A stretch of 64,000 nt of DNA from Paracoccus aminovorans (GTDB lineage Bacteria; Pseudomonadota; Alphaproteobacteria; Rhodobacterales; Rhodobacteraceae), in assembly GCF_001546115.1 (NCBI RefSeq), contig NZ_KQ955208.1, positions 804,252 through 868,251 of the forward strand, written 5' to 3'. The notes below the pieces were generated by a model, which saw only the letters and a list, made by a program, of their open reading frames with translations, had not been told where the DNA came from and did no database searches. Below are positions 44,448 through 53,520 of this stretch, one piece after another. The translations under genes and the position numbers were made by a program. Position 1 is the stretch's first letter. Each line of letters starts with the position of its first letter.

Positions 44448-44729
44448 TCAGTTGTAATTCACGATGACGACGATCGCGACAAAGGCGACCAGCGGCAGGA
44501 CCAGCACCAGAAGCGCCAGCCGCGCCCGCAGCGTCCGGCTGAAGCCTGTCATGCAACGCCGCACGAACTCGCGTCGTTCCGGGCTGGCGCCCGCCCGCTC
44601 GGGATGCCGGCGATCCCATTCCTTTTCAAGCGCCTCGCGGCGCAGGCTGCGGATATAGATCGAGATCAGGGCGTAAAAGATCAGCTCGACAACCAGCACC
44701 ATGCCGATCAGGCGAAGAAAGGCGATCAT
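44448..44729 (-). CDS. Small two-helix membrane protein, unknown
   Basis: 93 residues: helix 1 FLRLIGMVLVVELIFYALI, a basic loop with LRREALEKEWDRRHPERAG, helix 2 LALLVLVLPLVAFVAIVVIV. Both ends should face the same side. I do not recognise a family. Ten bases before DUF1523, so it heads the operon with deoC and the ALDH16 gene. Confidence 0.7.
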   Translation of the reverse strand: MIAFLRLIGMVLVVELIFYALISIYIRSLRREALEKEWDRRHPERAGASPERREFVRRCMTGFSRTLRARLALLVLVLPLVAFVAIVVIVNYN

Positions 44730-44835
44730 CGGGCAAGGCTTTCGCTGCGGCTCATGGCCCGCATGGAAGGCCGGCGCGGCGCGCATGTCAATGACCCCAT
44801 TGCGACGCGGCCGGGCCCGGCCTAGCCTGCGGACC

Positions 44836-46128
44836 ATGGACCCGCTTTGCCTGGAAATCGAGAACCGCCGCGACGATCTGATCCGCCTGACCCAGGATCT
44901 GATCCGCATCCCGACGCTGAACCCTCCGGGCCGGCACTATCGCGACATCTGCGAATACCTGCGCGCCCGGCTGGCGCCGCAGGGCTGGGACTGCGCGCTG
45001 GTCCGCGCCAAGGGCAGCCCCGGCGACAGCGAGGCCTTTCCGCGCTGGAACCTGGTCGCCCGCCATCACGGCGCCACCCCCGGCGCCTGCGTGCATTTCA
45101 ACAGCCACCACGACGTGGTCGAGGTCGGCCACGGCTGGACCCGCGACCCGTTCGGCGCCGAAATCGACGGCGACCGCATCTATGGCCGCGGCGCCTGCGA
45201 CATGAAGGGCGGCCTCGCCGCCAGCATCATCGCGGCCGAGGCCTTCGTCGCGCTCCATCCCGACCATCCCGGCCAGATCGAGATCAGCGCCACCGCCGAC
45301 GAGGAAACCGGCGGCTATGGCGGCGTGGCCTGGCTGGCCGAGCACGGCGCCTTCGCCCATGTCGACCACGTCATCATCCCCGAGCCGCTGCACAAGGACC
45401 GCATCTGCCTGGGCCATCGCGGCGTCTGGTGGGCCGAGATCGAGACGCAGGGCCGCATCGCCCATGGCTCGATGCCCTTCCTGGGCGACAGCGCCATCCG
45501 CCATATGGGCGCGGTGCTCGAGGAAATGGAACGCAGCCTGTTCCCGCTGCTGCTGACCCGGCGCACCGAGATGCCGGTGATCCCCGAAGGGGCGCGCATC
45601 CCGACGCTGAACATCAATTCGATCCACGGCGGCGAACCGGACCTCGGCCCGGAGTTCACCGGCCTGCCCGCGCCCTGCGTGGCCGACCGCTGCCGCATCG
45701 TCATCGACCGCCGCTTCCTGATCGAGGAGGATCTGGCCGAGGTCAAGCGCGAGGTCACGGCGCTGCTGGACAAGGTTCGCGCCCAGCGGCCGAACTTCCG
45801 CTATGAGATCCGCGGCCTGTTCGAGGTCATCCCAAGCATGACCGACCGCGAGGCGCCCGTCGTGCGTTCGACCGCCGCCGCGATCCAGCGCGTGCTGGGG
45901 CGCGAGGCGGGCTATGTCGTCAGCCCCGGCACCTATGACCAGAAGCACATCGACCGCATCGGCAGGCTGAAGAACTGCATCGCCTATGGCCCGGGCGTGC
46001 TGGACCTGGCGCATCAGCCCGACGAATGGATCGGCGTGCGGGACATGCTGGATTCGGCGCGGGTGATGGCGCTGGTTCTTGCCGACATCCTGATGGGGGA
46101 TTCCCCCGGCGCGACGCCTGTGGCATGA
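44836..46128 (+). CDS. M20-family amidohydrolase (ArgE/DapE type)
   Basis: 430-residue zinc peptidase of the acetylornithine deacetylase/succinyl-diaminopimelate desuccinylase family. Metal and catalytic residues: FNSHHDVVEVG (His and catalytic Asp), GRGACDMKGG (bridging Asp), TADEETGG (catalytic Glu and ligand). The lid domain follows at about 190-300, and the last His ligand lies in YDQKHIDRIG. Substrate specificity cannot be fixed; not next to arginine or lysine genes. The start at 44836 gives the family's normal beginning. Confidence 0.88.
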   Translation: MDPLCLEIENRRDDLIRLTQDLIRIPTLNPPGRHYRDICEYLRARLAPQGWDCALVRAKGSPGDSEAFPRWNLVARHHGATPGACVHFNSHHDVVEVGHGWTRDPFGAEIDGDRIYGRGACDMKGGLAASIIAAEAFVALHPDHPGQIEISATADEETGGYGGVAWLAEHGAFAHVDHVIIPEPLHKDRICLGHRGVWWAEIETQGRIAHGSMPFLGDSAIRHMGAVLEEMERSLFPLLLTRRTEMPVIPEGARIPTLNINSIHGGEPDLGPEFTGLPAPCVADRCRIVIDRRFLIEEDLAEVKREVTALLDKVRAQRPNFRYEIRGLFEVIPSMTDREAPVVRSTAAAIQRVLGREAGYVVSPGTYDQKHIDRIGRLKNCIAYGPGVLDLAHQPDEWIGVRDMLDSARVMALVLADILMGDSPGATPVA

Positions 46129-46153
46129 TCGCGCGCAAAACCACGAGCAGCAC

Positions 46154-46447
46154 ATGACCCAACGCCTGTCGATCAGCGCCATCATCTTCTTCGTCGGGGC
46201 TATCCTGCTCGGGGTCTATTTCGCCTTCGCCGCCGTGCAGGGCCCCTCGGGCATCCTGCGCCGGGTGCAGTTGCAGGCCGAGACCCAGGATCTGGCCCAG
46301 CAGCGCGACAGGCTGCAGGCCGAGGTCGACCGCATGCGCAACCTGACGCGGCGGCTGTCGAACGACTATCTCGACCTCGACCTGCTGGACGAACGCGCCC
46401 GCGACGTGCTGGGGCTGGTGCGCGCGGACGAGATCATCATCCGCTGA
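46154..46447 (+). CDS. ftsB: Cell-division protein FtsB/DivIC
   Basis: 97 residues: short cytoplasmic start, helix ISAIIFFVGAILLGVYFAF, then a coiled coil (LQAETQDLAQQRDRLQAEVD) and the conserved tail LLDERARDVLGLVRADEI. This is the FtsB design: bitopic septum protein binding FtsL and FtsQ. Found before pdhA in many alphaproteobacteria. Confidence 0.9.
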   Translation: MTQRLSISAIIFFVGAILLGVYFAFAAVQGPSGILRRVQLQAETQDLAQQRDRLQAEVDRMRNLTRRLSNDYLDLDLLDERARDVLGLVRADEIIIR

Positions 46448-46457
46448 ACCGGCCGGC

Positions 46458-46482
46458 GTCTTTTCCGTTTTCCAAACACCCC
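46458..46482. repeat. Type B dispersed repeat, half copy
   Basis: gtcttttccgttttccaaa followed by cacccc, one arm of the family seen at 29815-29837 and elsewhere, located 11 bp after the ftsB stop. The partner arm is absent. Confidence 0.5.
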
Positions 46483-46578
46483 TGCGGCCTTGCCGCCACG
46501 CAATGCGGTCCCTGCCCGGAAAATCACCGGCAAGGGCAGGATTCCGCATCTGCCCTCTGGACCTATGCACAAGGCCGG

Positions 46579-46608
46579 TTTACTTCCCCCGCGAGCTTGC
46601 CCTAGAAT
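46579..46608 (+). promoter_or_regulatory. Candidate promoter of the pdh operon
   Basis: TTTACT at 46579-46584 and TAGAAT at 46603-46608, 18-bp spacer, in an AT-rich patch 44 bp before the pdhA start. Placement and match to the sigma-70 consensus are reasonable; not tested. Confidence 0.45.
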
Positions 46609-46651
46609 TAGTTTAACGCTGAACTATTCCTGCCCCGAGGAGGAGGCCCGT

Positions 46652-47662
46652 ATGGTCAGAAAGCCCGCAGCCAAGGAAAGCACGTCGAACGTGTCCCGTG
46701 ACGAGCTGCTCAAATACTATCGCGACATGCTGTTGATCCGCCGATTCGAGGAAAAGGCCGGCCAACTCTACGGCATGGGCCTGATCGGCGGCTTCTGCCA
46801 CCTCTACATCGGGCAAGAGGCCGTCGTCGTCGGCCTGGAGGCCGCCGCCAAGGAAGGCGACAAGCGCATCACCTCTTATCGCGACCATGGCCACATGCTG
46901 GCCTGCGGCATGGAAGCCCGCGGCGTCATGGCGGAACTGACCGGACGCTCGGGCGGCTATTCCAAGGGCAAGGGCGGCTCGATGCACATGTTCAGCCGCG
47001 AAAAGCACTTCTACGGCGGCCATGGCATCGTCGCGGCGCAGGTGCCGCTGGGCGCGGGCCTCGCCTTCGCCGACAAATACCGCGGCAATGACAATGTCAC
47101 CTTCGCCTATTTCGGCGACGGCGCCGCCAACCAGGGCCAGGTCTACGAGACCTACAACATGGCCGAGCTGTGGAACCTGCCGGTCGTCTTCGTGATCGAG
47201 AACAACCAGTATGCCATGGGCACCTCGATGAAGCGCTCGACCAAGTCGACGACGCTCTTCGGCCGGGGCGAGGCCTTCGGCATCAAGGGCGAACAGGTCG
47301 ACGGCATGGACGTGCTGGCGGTCAAGGCCGCCGCCGAAAAGGCCGTGGCGCAATGCCGCGCCGGCAACGGCCCCTATATCCTGGAAGTGATGACCTATCG
47401 CTATCGTGGCCACTCGATGTCCGACCCGGCGAAATACCGCACGCGCGAGGAGGTGCAGAAGATGCGCGACGAACGCGACGCCATCGAACATGTGCGCGAC
47501 CTGCTCTTGACCGGCAAGCACGCCAGCGAGGACGACCTCAAGGCCATCGACAAGGAAATCAAGGATATCGTGAACGACTCGGCCGAATTCGCCAAGGAAA
47601 GCCCGGAGCCCGCGCTGGAGGAACTCTGGACCGATATCTACGCCGAAGAGAAAAGCGCCTGA
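46652..47662 (+). CDS. pdhA: Pyruvate dehydrogenase E1 component, alpha subunit
   Basis: 336-residue E1-alpha of the alpha2beta2 type. The TPP motif is YFGDGAANQGQVYETYNMA continuing to VIENNQYAMG; the phosphorylation-loop-like region YRYRGHSMSDPAKYR is conserved. It starts MVRKPAAKESTSNVSRDELL after a strong aggaggag ribosome site. Forms E1 with PdhB and feeds acetyl groups to PdhC; 12 bp before pdhB. Confidence 0.97.
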   Translation: MVRKPAAKESTSNVSRDELLKYYRDMLLIRRFEEKAGQLYGMGLIGGFCHLYIGQEAVVVGLEAAAKEGDKRITSYRDHGHMLACGMEARGVMAELTGRSGGYSKGKGGSMHMFSREKHFYGGHGIVAAQVPLGAGLAFADKYRGNDNVTFAYFGDGAANQGQVYETYNMAELWNLPVVFVIENNQYAMGTSMKRSTKSTTLFGRGEAFGIKGEQVDGMDVLAVKAAAEKAVAQCRAGNGPYILEVMTYRYRGHSMSDPAKYRTREEVQKMRDERDAIEHVRDLLLTGKHASEDDLKAIDKEIKDIVNDSAEFAKESPEPALEELWTDIYAEEKSA

Positions 47663-47674
47663 GGGAGGGCAACC

Positions 47675-49042
47675 ATGGCAACCGAAATCCTGATGCCCGC
47701 CCTGTCGCCGACCATGGAGGAAGGCACGCTGGCCAAATGGCTGGTCAAGGAAGGCGATACTGTCAAATCCGGCGACATCCTGGCCGAGATCGAAACCGAC
47801 AAGGCCACGATGGAATTCGAGGCGGTCGATGAAGGCATCGTCGGCAAGCTCTTGATCGCCGAGGGCACCCAGGGGGTCAAGGTGAACACCCCCATCGCCG
47901 TGCTGGTCGAGGAAGGCGAATCCGCCGATGCCGCGCCCGCCGCCAAGGCCGAACCCACTCCGGCCGCCGCAGAAGCGCCCGCCGCTGCACCGGCGCAAGC
48001 TGCGGCCCCCGCCCCGGCCCCGGTCGTCGACCAGTCGCCCGACTGGCCCGAAGGCACGCCGATGAAGACCATGACCGTGCGCGAAGCCCTGCGCGAGGCC
48101 ATGGAAGAGGAGATGACCCGCGACGACACCGTCTTCCTGATGGGCGAGGAAGTCGGCGAATACCAGGGCGCCTACAAGATCAGCCAAGGCCTGCTCGACA
48201 AGTTCGGCCCGCGCCGCGTGGTCGACACCCCGATCAGCGAAATCGGCTTCGCCGGCATCGGCACCGGCGCCGCCATGGCCGGCCTGCGCCCCATCGTCGA
48301 GTTCATGACCTTCAACTTCGCCATGCAGGCGATGGACCACATCATCAACTCGGCCGCGAAGACGCTCTACATGTCGGGCGGCCAGATGGGTGCGCCGATG
48401 GTGTTCCGTGGCCCGAACGGCGCCGCCGCCCGCGTCGCCGCCCAGCACAGCCAGGACTATGCCGCCTGGTTCGCCCAGATCCCCGGCCTGAAGGTCGTCA
48501 TGCCCTATTCGGCCGCCGACGCGAAGGGCCTGCTGAAACAGGCGATCCGCGACAACAACCCCGTGGTCTTCCTGGAAAACGAAATCCTCTACGGCCGCAG
48601 CTTCGAAGTGCCGGATCTGGAAGATTTCACCATCCCCTTCGGCAAGGCCAAGGTCGTGCGCCAGGGCCGCGACGTGACGCTGGTCAGCTTCGGCATCGGC
48701 ATGACCCACGCGCTTGAAGCCGCCGAGAAACTGGCCGGCGAAGGCATCGAGGCCGAAGTCATCGACCTGCGCACCCTGCGCCCGATCGACTATGCGACCG
48801 TGATCGCCTCGGTGCAGAAGACCAACCGCTGCGTGACGGTGGAAGAGGGCTTCCCGGTCTGCTCGATCGGCAACCACCTCTCGGCCTATATCATGGAAAA
48901 CGCCTTCGATTACCTCGACGCGCCGGTGATCAACTGCACCGGCAAGGACGTGCCCATGCCCTATGCCGCCAACCTGGAAAAGCACGCGCTGATCACCTCG
49001 GACGAGGTGGTGGCGGCGGTCAAGAAAGTCACCTACCGTTAA
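47675..49042 (+). CDS. pdhB: Pyruvate dehydrogenase E1 beta subunit with N-terminal lipoyl domain
   Basis: 455 residues. Residues 1-80 are a lipoyl domain with the lipoylated Lys in [13 protein letters not shown], followed by an Ala/Pro-rich flexible linker to about residue 125 and the normal E1-beta body ([51 protein letters not shown]). A lipoyl domain on E1-beta is known in several alphaproteobacteria. The domain is nearly identical in DNA and protein to that of pdhC next door. Confidence 0.97.
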   Translation: MATEILMPALSPTMEEGTLAKWLVKEGDTVKSGDILAEIETDKATMEFEAVDEGIVGKLLIAEGTQGVKVNTPIAVLVEEGESADAAPAAKAEPTPAAAEAPAAAPAQAAAPAPAPVVDQSPDWPEGTPMKTMTVREALREAMEEEMTRDDTVFLMGEEVGEYQGAYKISQGLLDKFGPRRVVDTPISEIGFAGIGTGAAMAGLRPIVEFMTFNFAMQAMDHIINSAAKTLYMSGGQMGAPMVFRGPNGAAARVAAQHSQDYAAWFAQIPGLKVVMPYSAADAKGLLKQAIRDNNPVVFLENEILYGRSFEVPDLEDFTIPFGKAKVVRQGRDVTLVSFGIGMTHALEAAEKLAGEGIEAEVIDLRTLRPIDYATVIASVQKTNRCVTVEEGFPVCSIGNHLSAYIMENAFDYLDAPVINCTGKDVPMPYAANLEKHALITSDEVVAAVKKVTYR

Positions 49043-49054
49043 GGAGCAAGCGAG

Positions 49055-50353
49055 ATGCCGACAGAAATCCTGATGCCCGCGCTTTCTCCGACCATGGAGG
49101 AGGGCACGCTGGCCAAATGGCTGGTGAAGGAAGGCGACACGGTGAAATCCGGCGACATCCTGGCCGAGATCGAGACCGACAAGGCCACGATGGAATTCGA
49201 GGCCGTGGACGAAGGCACGGTGGGCAAGATCCTGGTGGCCGAGGGCACGGCGGGCGTGAAGGTGAACACGCCCATCGCCGTCCTGCTGGAAGAGGGCGAG
49301 AGCGCCTCCGACATCGGCTCGGCCCCGGCGCCGAAAACTGAGGCAGCCGCGCCCGCGAAACCCGAGGCTGCCCCCGCTCCGGCGGCGGCAGCCCCGGCCC
49401 CGGCGGCACAGAAGGCGGCGGATGGCGGGCGGGTCTTCGCCTCGCCGCTGGCGCGCCGCATCGCGGCCGAAAAGGGCATCGACCTTGCCGGCGTGACCGG
49501 TTCCGGCCCGCGTGGCCGCATCGTCAAGGCGGATGTCGAAGGCGCCAAGCCCGGCGCAGCCAAGCCCGCCGCCGCCGAGTCCCCGAAAGCCGCCGCCCCT
49601 GCCCCGGCAGCGGCCGCCCCGGCCGGTCCTTCGGCGGAAACCGTGCTTAAGATCTATGCCGACCGCGAGACGACCGAGGTGGCGCTGGACGGCATGCGCC
49701 GCACCATCGCCGCCCGCCTGACCGAGGCCAAGCAGACCATCCCGCATTTCTACCTGCGCAAATCGGCCAAGCTGGACGAGCTGATGAAGTTCCGCGCCAT
49801 GCTGAACAAGCAGCTGGAATCGCGCGGCGTGAAGCTGTCGGTCAACGACTTCATCATCAAGGCCTGCGCCCTGGCGCTGCAAGAGGTGCCGGATGCCAAT
49901 GCCGTCTGGGCCGGCGGCCGCATCCTGAAGCTGAAACCCTCGGACGTGGCCGTGGCCGTCGCCATCGAAGGCGGGCTCTTCACCCCGGTGCTGAAGGACG
50001 CGCAGCAAAAGACGCTGTCGTCCCTCTCGACCGAGATGAAGGACCTCGCCAACCGCGCCAAGACCAAGAAGCTGGCCCCGCATGAATACCAGGGCGGCAG
50101 CTTCGCGATCTCGAACCTCGGCATGTTCGGCATCGAGAATTTCGACGCGGTCATCAACCCGCCGCATGGCGCGATCCTGGCCGTCGGCGCCGGCATCCAG
50201 ACCCCGGTCGTCGAAAACGGCGAGATCGTGATCCGCAACGTCATGTCGATGACGCTCTCGGTCGATCACCGGGTCATCGACGGTGCCCTCGGTGCGCAAT
50301 TGCTCGACGCCATCGTCAAGCACCTGGAAAACCCGATGGGCATGCTGGCCTGA
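49055..50353 (+). CDS. pdhC: Dihydrolipoamide acetyltransferase (PDH E2)
   Basis: 432 residues: lipoyl domain (residues 1-80, Lys in [10 protein letters not shown]), Ala/Pro linker, E1/E3-binding domain at about 125-165 ([34 protein letters not shown]), second linker, and the catalytic core with [19 protein letters not shown] (catalytic His and Asp). Transfers acetyl groups to CoA and forms the complex core. No E3 gene follows; the operon ends in a terminator. Confidence 0.97.
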   Translation: MPTEILMPALSPTMEEGTLAKWLVKEGDTVKSGDILAEIETDKATMEFEAVDEGTVGKILVAEGTAGVKVNTPIAVLLEEGESASDIGSAPAPKTEAAAPAKPEAAPAPAAAAPAPAAQKAADGGRVFASPLARRIAAEKGIDLAGVTGSGPRGRIVKADVEGAKPGAAKPAAAESPKAAAPAPAAAAPAGPSAETVLKIYADRETTEVALDGMRRTIAARLTEAKQTIPHFYLRKSAKLDELMKFRAMLNKQLESRGVKLSVNDFIIKACALALQEVPDANAVWAGGRILKLKPSDVAVAVAIEGGLFTPVLKDAQQKTLSSLSTEMKDLANRAKTKKLAPHEYQGGSFAISNLGMFGIENFDAVINPPHGAILAVGAGIQTPVVENGEIVIRNVMSMTLSVDHRVIDGALGAQLLDAIVKHLENPMGMLA

Positions 50354-50375
50354 CCCGCATCCGCCATGAAACACC

Positions 50376-50399
50376 AAGGGGGCCCCGACGGCCCCCTTT
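50376..50399 (+). terminator. Terminator of the pdh operon
   Basis: Stem gggggcc / ggccccc with loop ccgac, preceded by aa and followed by ttt, 23 bp after the pdhC stop. It is followed at once by a type A dispersed repeat. Confidence 0.75.
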
Positions 50400-50450
50400 C
50401 TCTTTTGTGGATAAATATCCTCGGGGGTCCGGGGGCAGACAGCCCCCGGC
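50400..50450. repeat. Type A dispersed repeat
   Basis: tcttttgtggataaatatcc, then tcggggg and a GC hairpin gggggcagacagccccc. Same order of elements as 12890-12945 and 40411-40488. Sits between convergent pdhC and the RND pump gene. Confidence 0.7.
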
Positions 50451-50457
50451 AGCGACC

Positions 50458-53400
50458 TCACTCCCCCGCGGGGCGCGCGTTCAGCCCGATCCGCCGCACC
50501 AGCCAGCGCCCGACCCTGACCTGCCCACCATGCACCACCGAAAACAGCGAGGGCACGAACAACAGCGACAGCAGCGTCGAGAGCAACAGCCCGCCGATCA
50601 CCGAAATCGCCATCGGCGCGCTGAACTCGGCGCCCTCGCCCGTTCCCAGCGCCGAGGGCACCATGCCCGCGGTCATGGCGATGGTCGTCATCACGATGGG
50701 CCGCGCCCGCTTGTGCACCGCATCCAGGATCGCCGCGCGCTTCTCGACGCCGCGCTCGATGGCGCTGACCGCGAATTCGACCAGCATGATCGCGTTCTTG
50801 GTCACGATGCCCATCAGCATCAGGAAGCCGATCACCACCGACATGCTGATGGAATTGCCGGTCAGGAACAGCGCCAGGATCGCCCCGCCAATGGCCAGGG
50901 GCAGCGACATCAGGATCGAGACGGGGGTGATGAAATTGTGAAACAGCAGCACCAGAACGACATAGGTCAGCACCACGCCCGAGACCATCGCGACCGAGAA
51001 GGCCTGGAACACCTCGGCCATGATCTCGGCATCGCCCGAGGGCTTGATCTCGGTCCCGGCCGGCAGCTCGATCCCCTGCTGCAACCCCGTGACCTGGGCG
51101 CTGACCGGGCCCAGCAGCGCACCCTCGGCCAGGTTGCCCGAGACGGTGGTCTGATAGCGCCGGTCGTAGCGGCCGATCTCGGTCGCCCCGGCCGAAAGCG
51201 TCACATCCGCCACCGCCTCCAGCGGCAGCTGCCCGGCCGAGCTTGGCACGCGCAGGTTCCTGACCGTCATCAGGTCGCGCCGCGCCGCCTCGTCCAGCCG
51301 CACCATGATCGGGATCTGCTTGTCGCCGGCGTTGAACTTGGCGAGGTTCGATTCCGTGTCGCCCAGCGTTGCCACCCGCAGCGTCGTCGCCAGCGCGCTG
51401 GCGGTGACGCCCAACTGCGCCGCGACCTCGGGCCGCGGATGGATCTGGATCTCGGGCCGCTCCAGGCTGGCGGATGACCGCACCCCCTCCAGCGCCGGCA
51501 GGGTCTTCATCGCCGCCATCAGCCGCTCGGCCGCCTCGGCCGCCGCATCCTCGGTATCGCCCAGGACCGAAATCGACAGGTCGGCATTGCCCTCTTGGTT
51601 CTGGAAGTCGATGCGCAGGTCGGGGATGGCCGCCAGATGCTCTTTCAACTCGTCCTCGACGGCAAAGCTCGAGCGCTCGCGCTCGTCCTTGGGACCGTAG
51701 TTCACCATCAGCTTGGCCTTGGCGACGTCATCCTCGCCGCCATTGACGAAGACCGAGCGCACCTCGGGCGCCGCGCTGATGCGCTGCGAGATCATGGCGG
51801 CGGCGGCTTCGGTCTCGCGCGGGGTGGCGCCGGGCGGCAGCTCGATGCTGACCTGGCTGCGGCCGACGTCCTGCGCCGGGATGAACTCGGTCGGCAGCAG
51901 GGTCGCGGAAAAGATCGAGAGCGCGAACACCCCCATGCCCATCAGCAGCGTCAGCCCGCGGTGGCGCAGGGTCCAGCCCAGCACGGCTATCAGCCCGCGC
52001 AGCACCGGACCGTCCCTCTCCTCGGGCAGATGCGTGCTGTCGCGCAGGAAATAGGCCGCCAGCATCGGCGTGATCAGCCGCGCCACCAGCAGCGAGAACA
52101 GCACCGAGACCGCGACCGTCAGCCCGAACTGCTTGAAATACTGCCCCGGGATCCCGCCCATGAAGCTGACCGGGGCAAAGACCGCGACGATGGAAAAGCT
52201 GATCGCGATCACGGTCAGGCCGATCTCGTTCGCGGCCTCCATGCTGGCGTCATAGGCGGGCACGCCCATGTTGATATGGCGCACGATATTCTCGATCTCG
52301 ACGATGGCGTCATCGACCAGGATGCCGGTGACCAGCGTGATCGCCAGCAGGCTCACCCCGTTCAGGGTAAAACCCAGCATGTGCATGACGAAAAAGGTCG
52401 GGATGATCGACAGCGGCAGCGCCACGGCGGCGATCAGCGTCGCGCGCCAGTTCCGCAGGAACAGGAACACCACCACCACCGCCAGCGCCGCCCCCTCATA
52501 AAGCGTGTCCATGGTCGAATGATAGCTGTTCGAGGTGTGGCTGGTCGCGTCGTCGATCAGCTGGATGCGGGTGCCGGGATGGCGCGCGGCGATCTCGGCG
52601 ATGCGGGCCTTGGCGCCGTCCCCGGCCACTAGGTCGGATTCGCCCGAGCCGCGGAAGACGCCGAAGGCCACCACCGGCTGGCCGTTGAGCAGGGCAAAAG
52701 TGCGCTCCTCGCTGGCGCCGTCGCTGACGCGGCCCAGCTGGTCCAGCCGGACCGTATGCCCGCCGGTATCACCGCCGCCGATCAGAATCGGCGTCTCGGC
52801 CAGCCGTGCCACGTCGCCGGCCGATCCCAGGGCGCGGATCGAGAATTCGGTCCCCGCCAGGTCGCCGCGCCCGCCGCCCAGGTCGATGTTCTTGGCCCGC
52901 AACTGGTCCGAGATTTCGGCCGCCGTCAGGCCGAAGGCCTGGATGCGGGCCGGGTCCAGATCGACGTTGATCTGGCGGTCGGCGCCGCCGATGCGGGTGA
53001 TCGAGGCCACGCCCGGCACCGTGGACAGATCGCGCGCCACCACGTCGTCGACGAAATCCGACAGCTGCTCGATGGACTTGCCGGGGTCGCTGACGGCATA
53101 GGTCAGGATCGCCATGCCCGAGACGTCGATGCGGTGGATCAGCGGCTCGACGATGGATTCGGGCAGGTCGGCGCGCACATTGGCCACCGCATCCTTGACA
53201 TCGTTCACGGCGCGGTCGGTGTCGGTCTCCAGCTCGAATTCGACATAGATCCGCGCCGAGCCGTCCAGCGCCGTCGAGGTGATGTGCCGCACCCCGGTGA
53301 TCGAGGCGATGGAATCCTCGATCGGCTGCACCACCTGCCGGGTCAGCTCGCTCGGCGCCGCGCCGGGCTGGCTGACCACGACGCTGACCAGGGGCAGGTC

Positions 53401-53520
53401 GATGTTCGGCATCGCCGTGACCGCCAGCCTGCTGAAGCTGTAGAGCCCCATCATGACCAGAACCAGGAAGACCGCGATGGCCGGCACCGGCTGCCGGATG
53501 GACCAGGCCGAGAAGTTCAT
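50458..53520 (-). CDS. RND efflux pump inner-membrane protein (AcrB/HAE1 type)
   Basis: 1020 residues with 12 membrane segments in two halves and large periplasmic domains. It opens MNFSAWSIRQPVPAIAVFLV; LVTGILVDDAIVEIENIVRH (TM4 with the proton-relay Asp pair region) and FLMLMGIVTKNAIMLVEFA (TM10) are typical of HAE1 pumps. Expels drugs or other hydrophobic compounds from periplasm or membrane. Overlaps the adaptor gene by four bases. No outer-membrane channel gene is present here, so it must use one encoded elsewhere. Confidence 0.93.
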   Translation of the reverse strand: MNFSAWSIRQPVPAIAVFLVLVMMGLYSFSRLAVTAMPNIDLPLVSVVVSQPGAAPSELTRQVVQPIEDSIASITGVRHITSTALDGSARIYVEFELETDTDRAVNDVKDAVANVRADLPESIVEPLIHRIDVSGMAILTYAVSDPGKSIEQLSDFVDDVVARDLSTVPGVASITRIGGADRQINVDLDPARIQAFGLTAAEISDQLRAKNIDLGGGRGDLAGTEFSIRALGSAGDVARLAETPILIGGGDTGGHTVRLDQLGRVSDGASEERTFALLNGQPVVAFGVFRGSGESDLVAGDGAKARIAEIAARHPGTRIQLIDDATSHTSNSYHSTMDTLYEGAALAVVVVFLFLRNWRATLIAAVALPLSIIPTFFVMHMLGFTLNGVSLLAITLVTGILVDDAIVEIENIVRHINMGVPAYDASMEAANEIGLTVIAISFSIVAVFAPVSFMGGIPGQYFKQFGLTVAVSVLFSLLVARLITPMLAAYFLRDSTHLPEERDGPVLRGLIAVLGWTLRHRGLTLLMGMGVFALSIFSATLLPTEFIPAQDVGRSQVSIELPPGATPRETEAAAAMISQRISAAPEVRSVFVNGGEDDVAKAKLMVNYGPKDERERSSFAVEDELKEHLAAIPDLRIDFQNQEGNADLSISVLGDTEDAAAEAAERLMAAMKTLPALEGVRSSASLERPEIQIHPRPEVAAQLGVTASALATTLRVATLGDTESNLAKFNAGDKQIPIMVRLDEAARRDLMTVRNLRVPSSAGQLPLEAVADVTLSAGATEIGRYDRRYQTTVSGNLAEGALLGPVSAQVTGLQQGIELPAGTEIKPSGDAEIMAEVFQAFSVAMVSGVVLTYVVLVLLFHNFITPVSILMSLPLAIGGAILALFLTGNSISMSVVIGFLMLMGIVTKNAIMLVEFAVSAIERGVEKRAAILDAVHKRARPIVMTTIAMTAGMVPSALGTGEGAEFSAPMAISVIGGLLLSTLLSLLFVPSLFSVVHGGQVRVGRWLVRRIGLNARPAGE

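Noticed and set aside
47675..49300. Possible assembly duplication at pdhB/pdhC
   Set aside because: The similarity is confined to the lipoyl domain and ends in different linkers and catalytic domains, so it is domain duplication and not an assembly error.
46613..50461. 1282-residue minus-strand open frame opposite pdhABC
   Set aside because: Antisense to three certain genes; its Gly/His/Asp-rich repeats only reflect the Ala/Pro linkers on the other strand.
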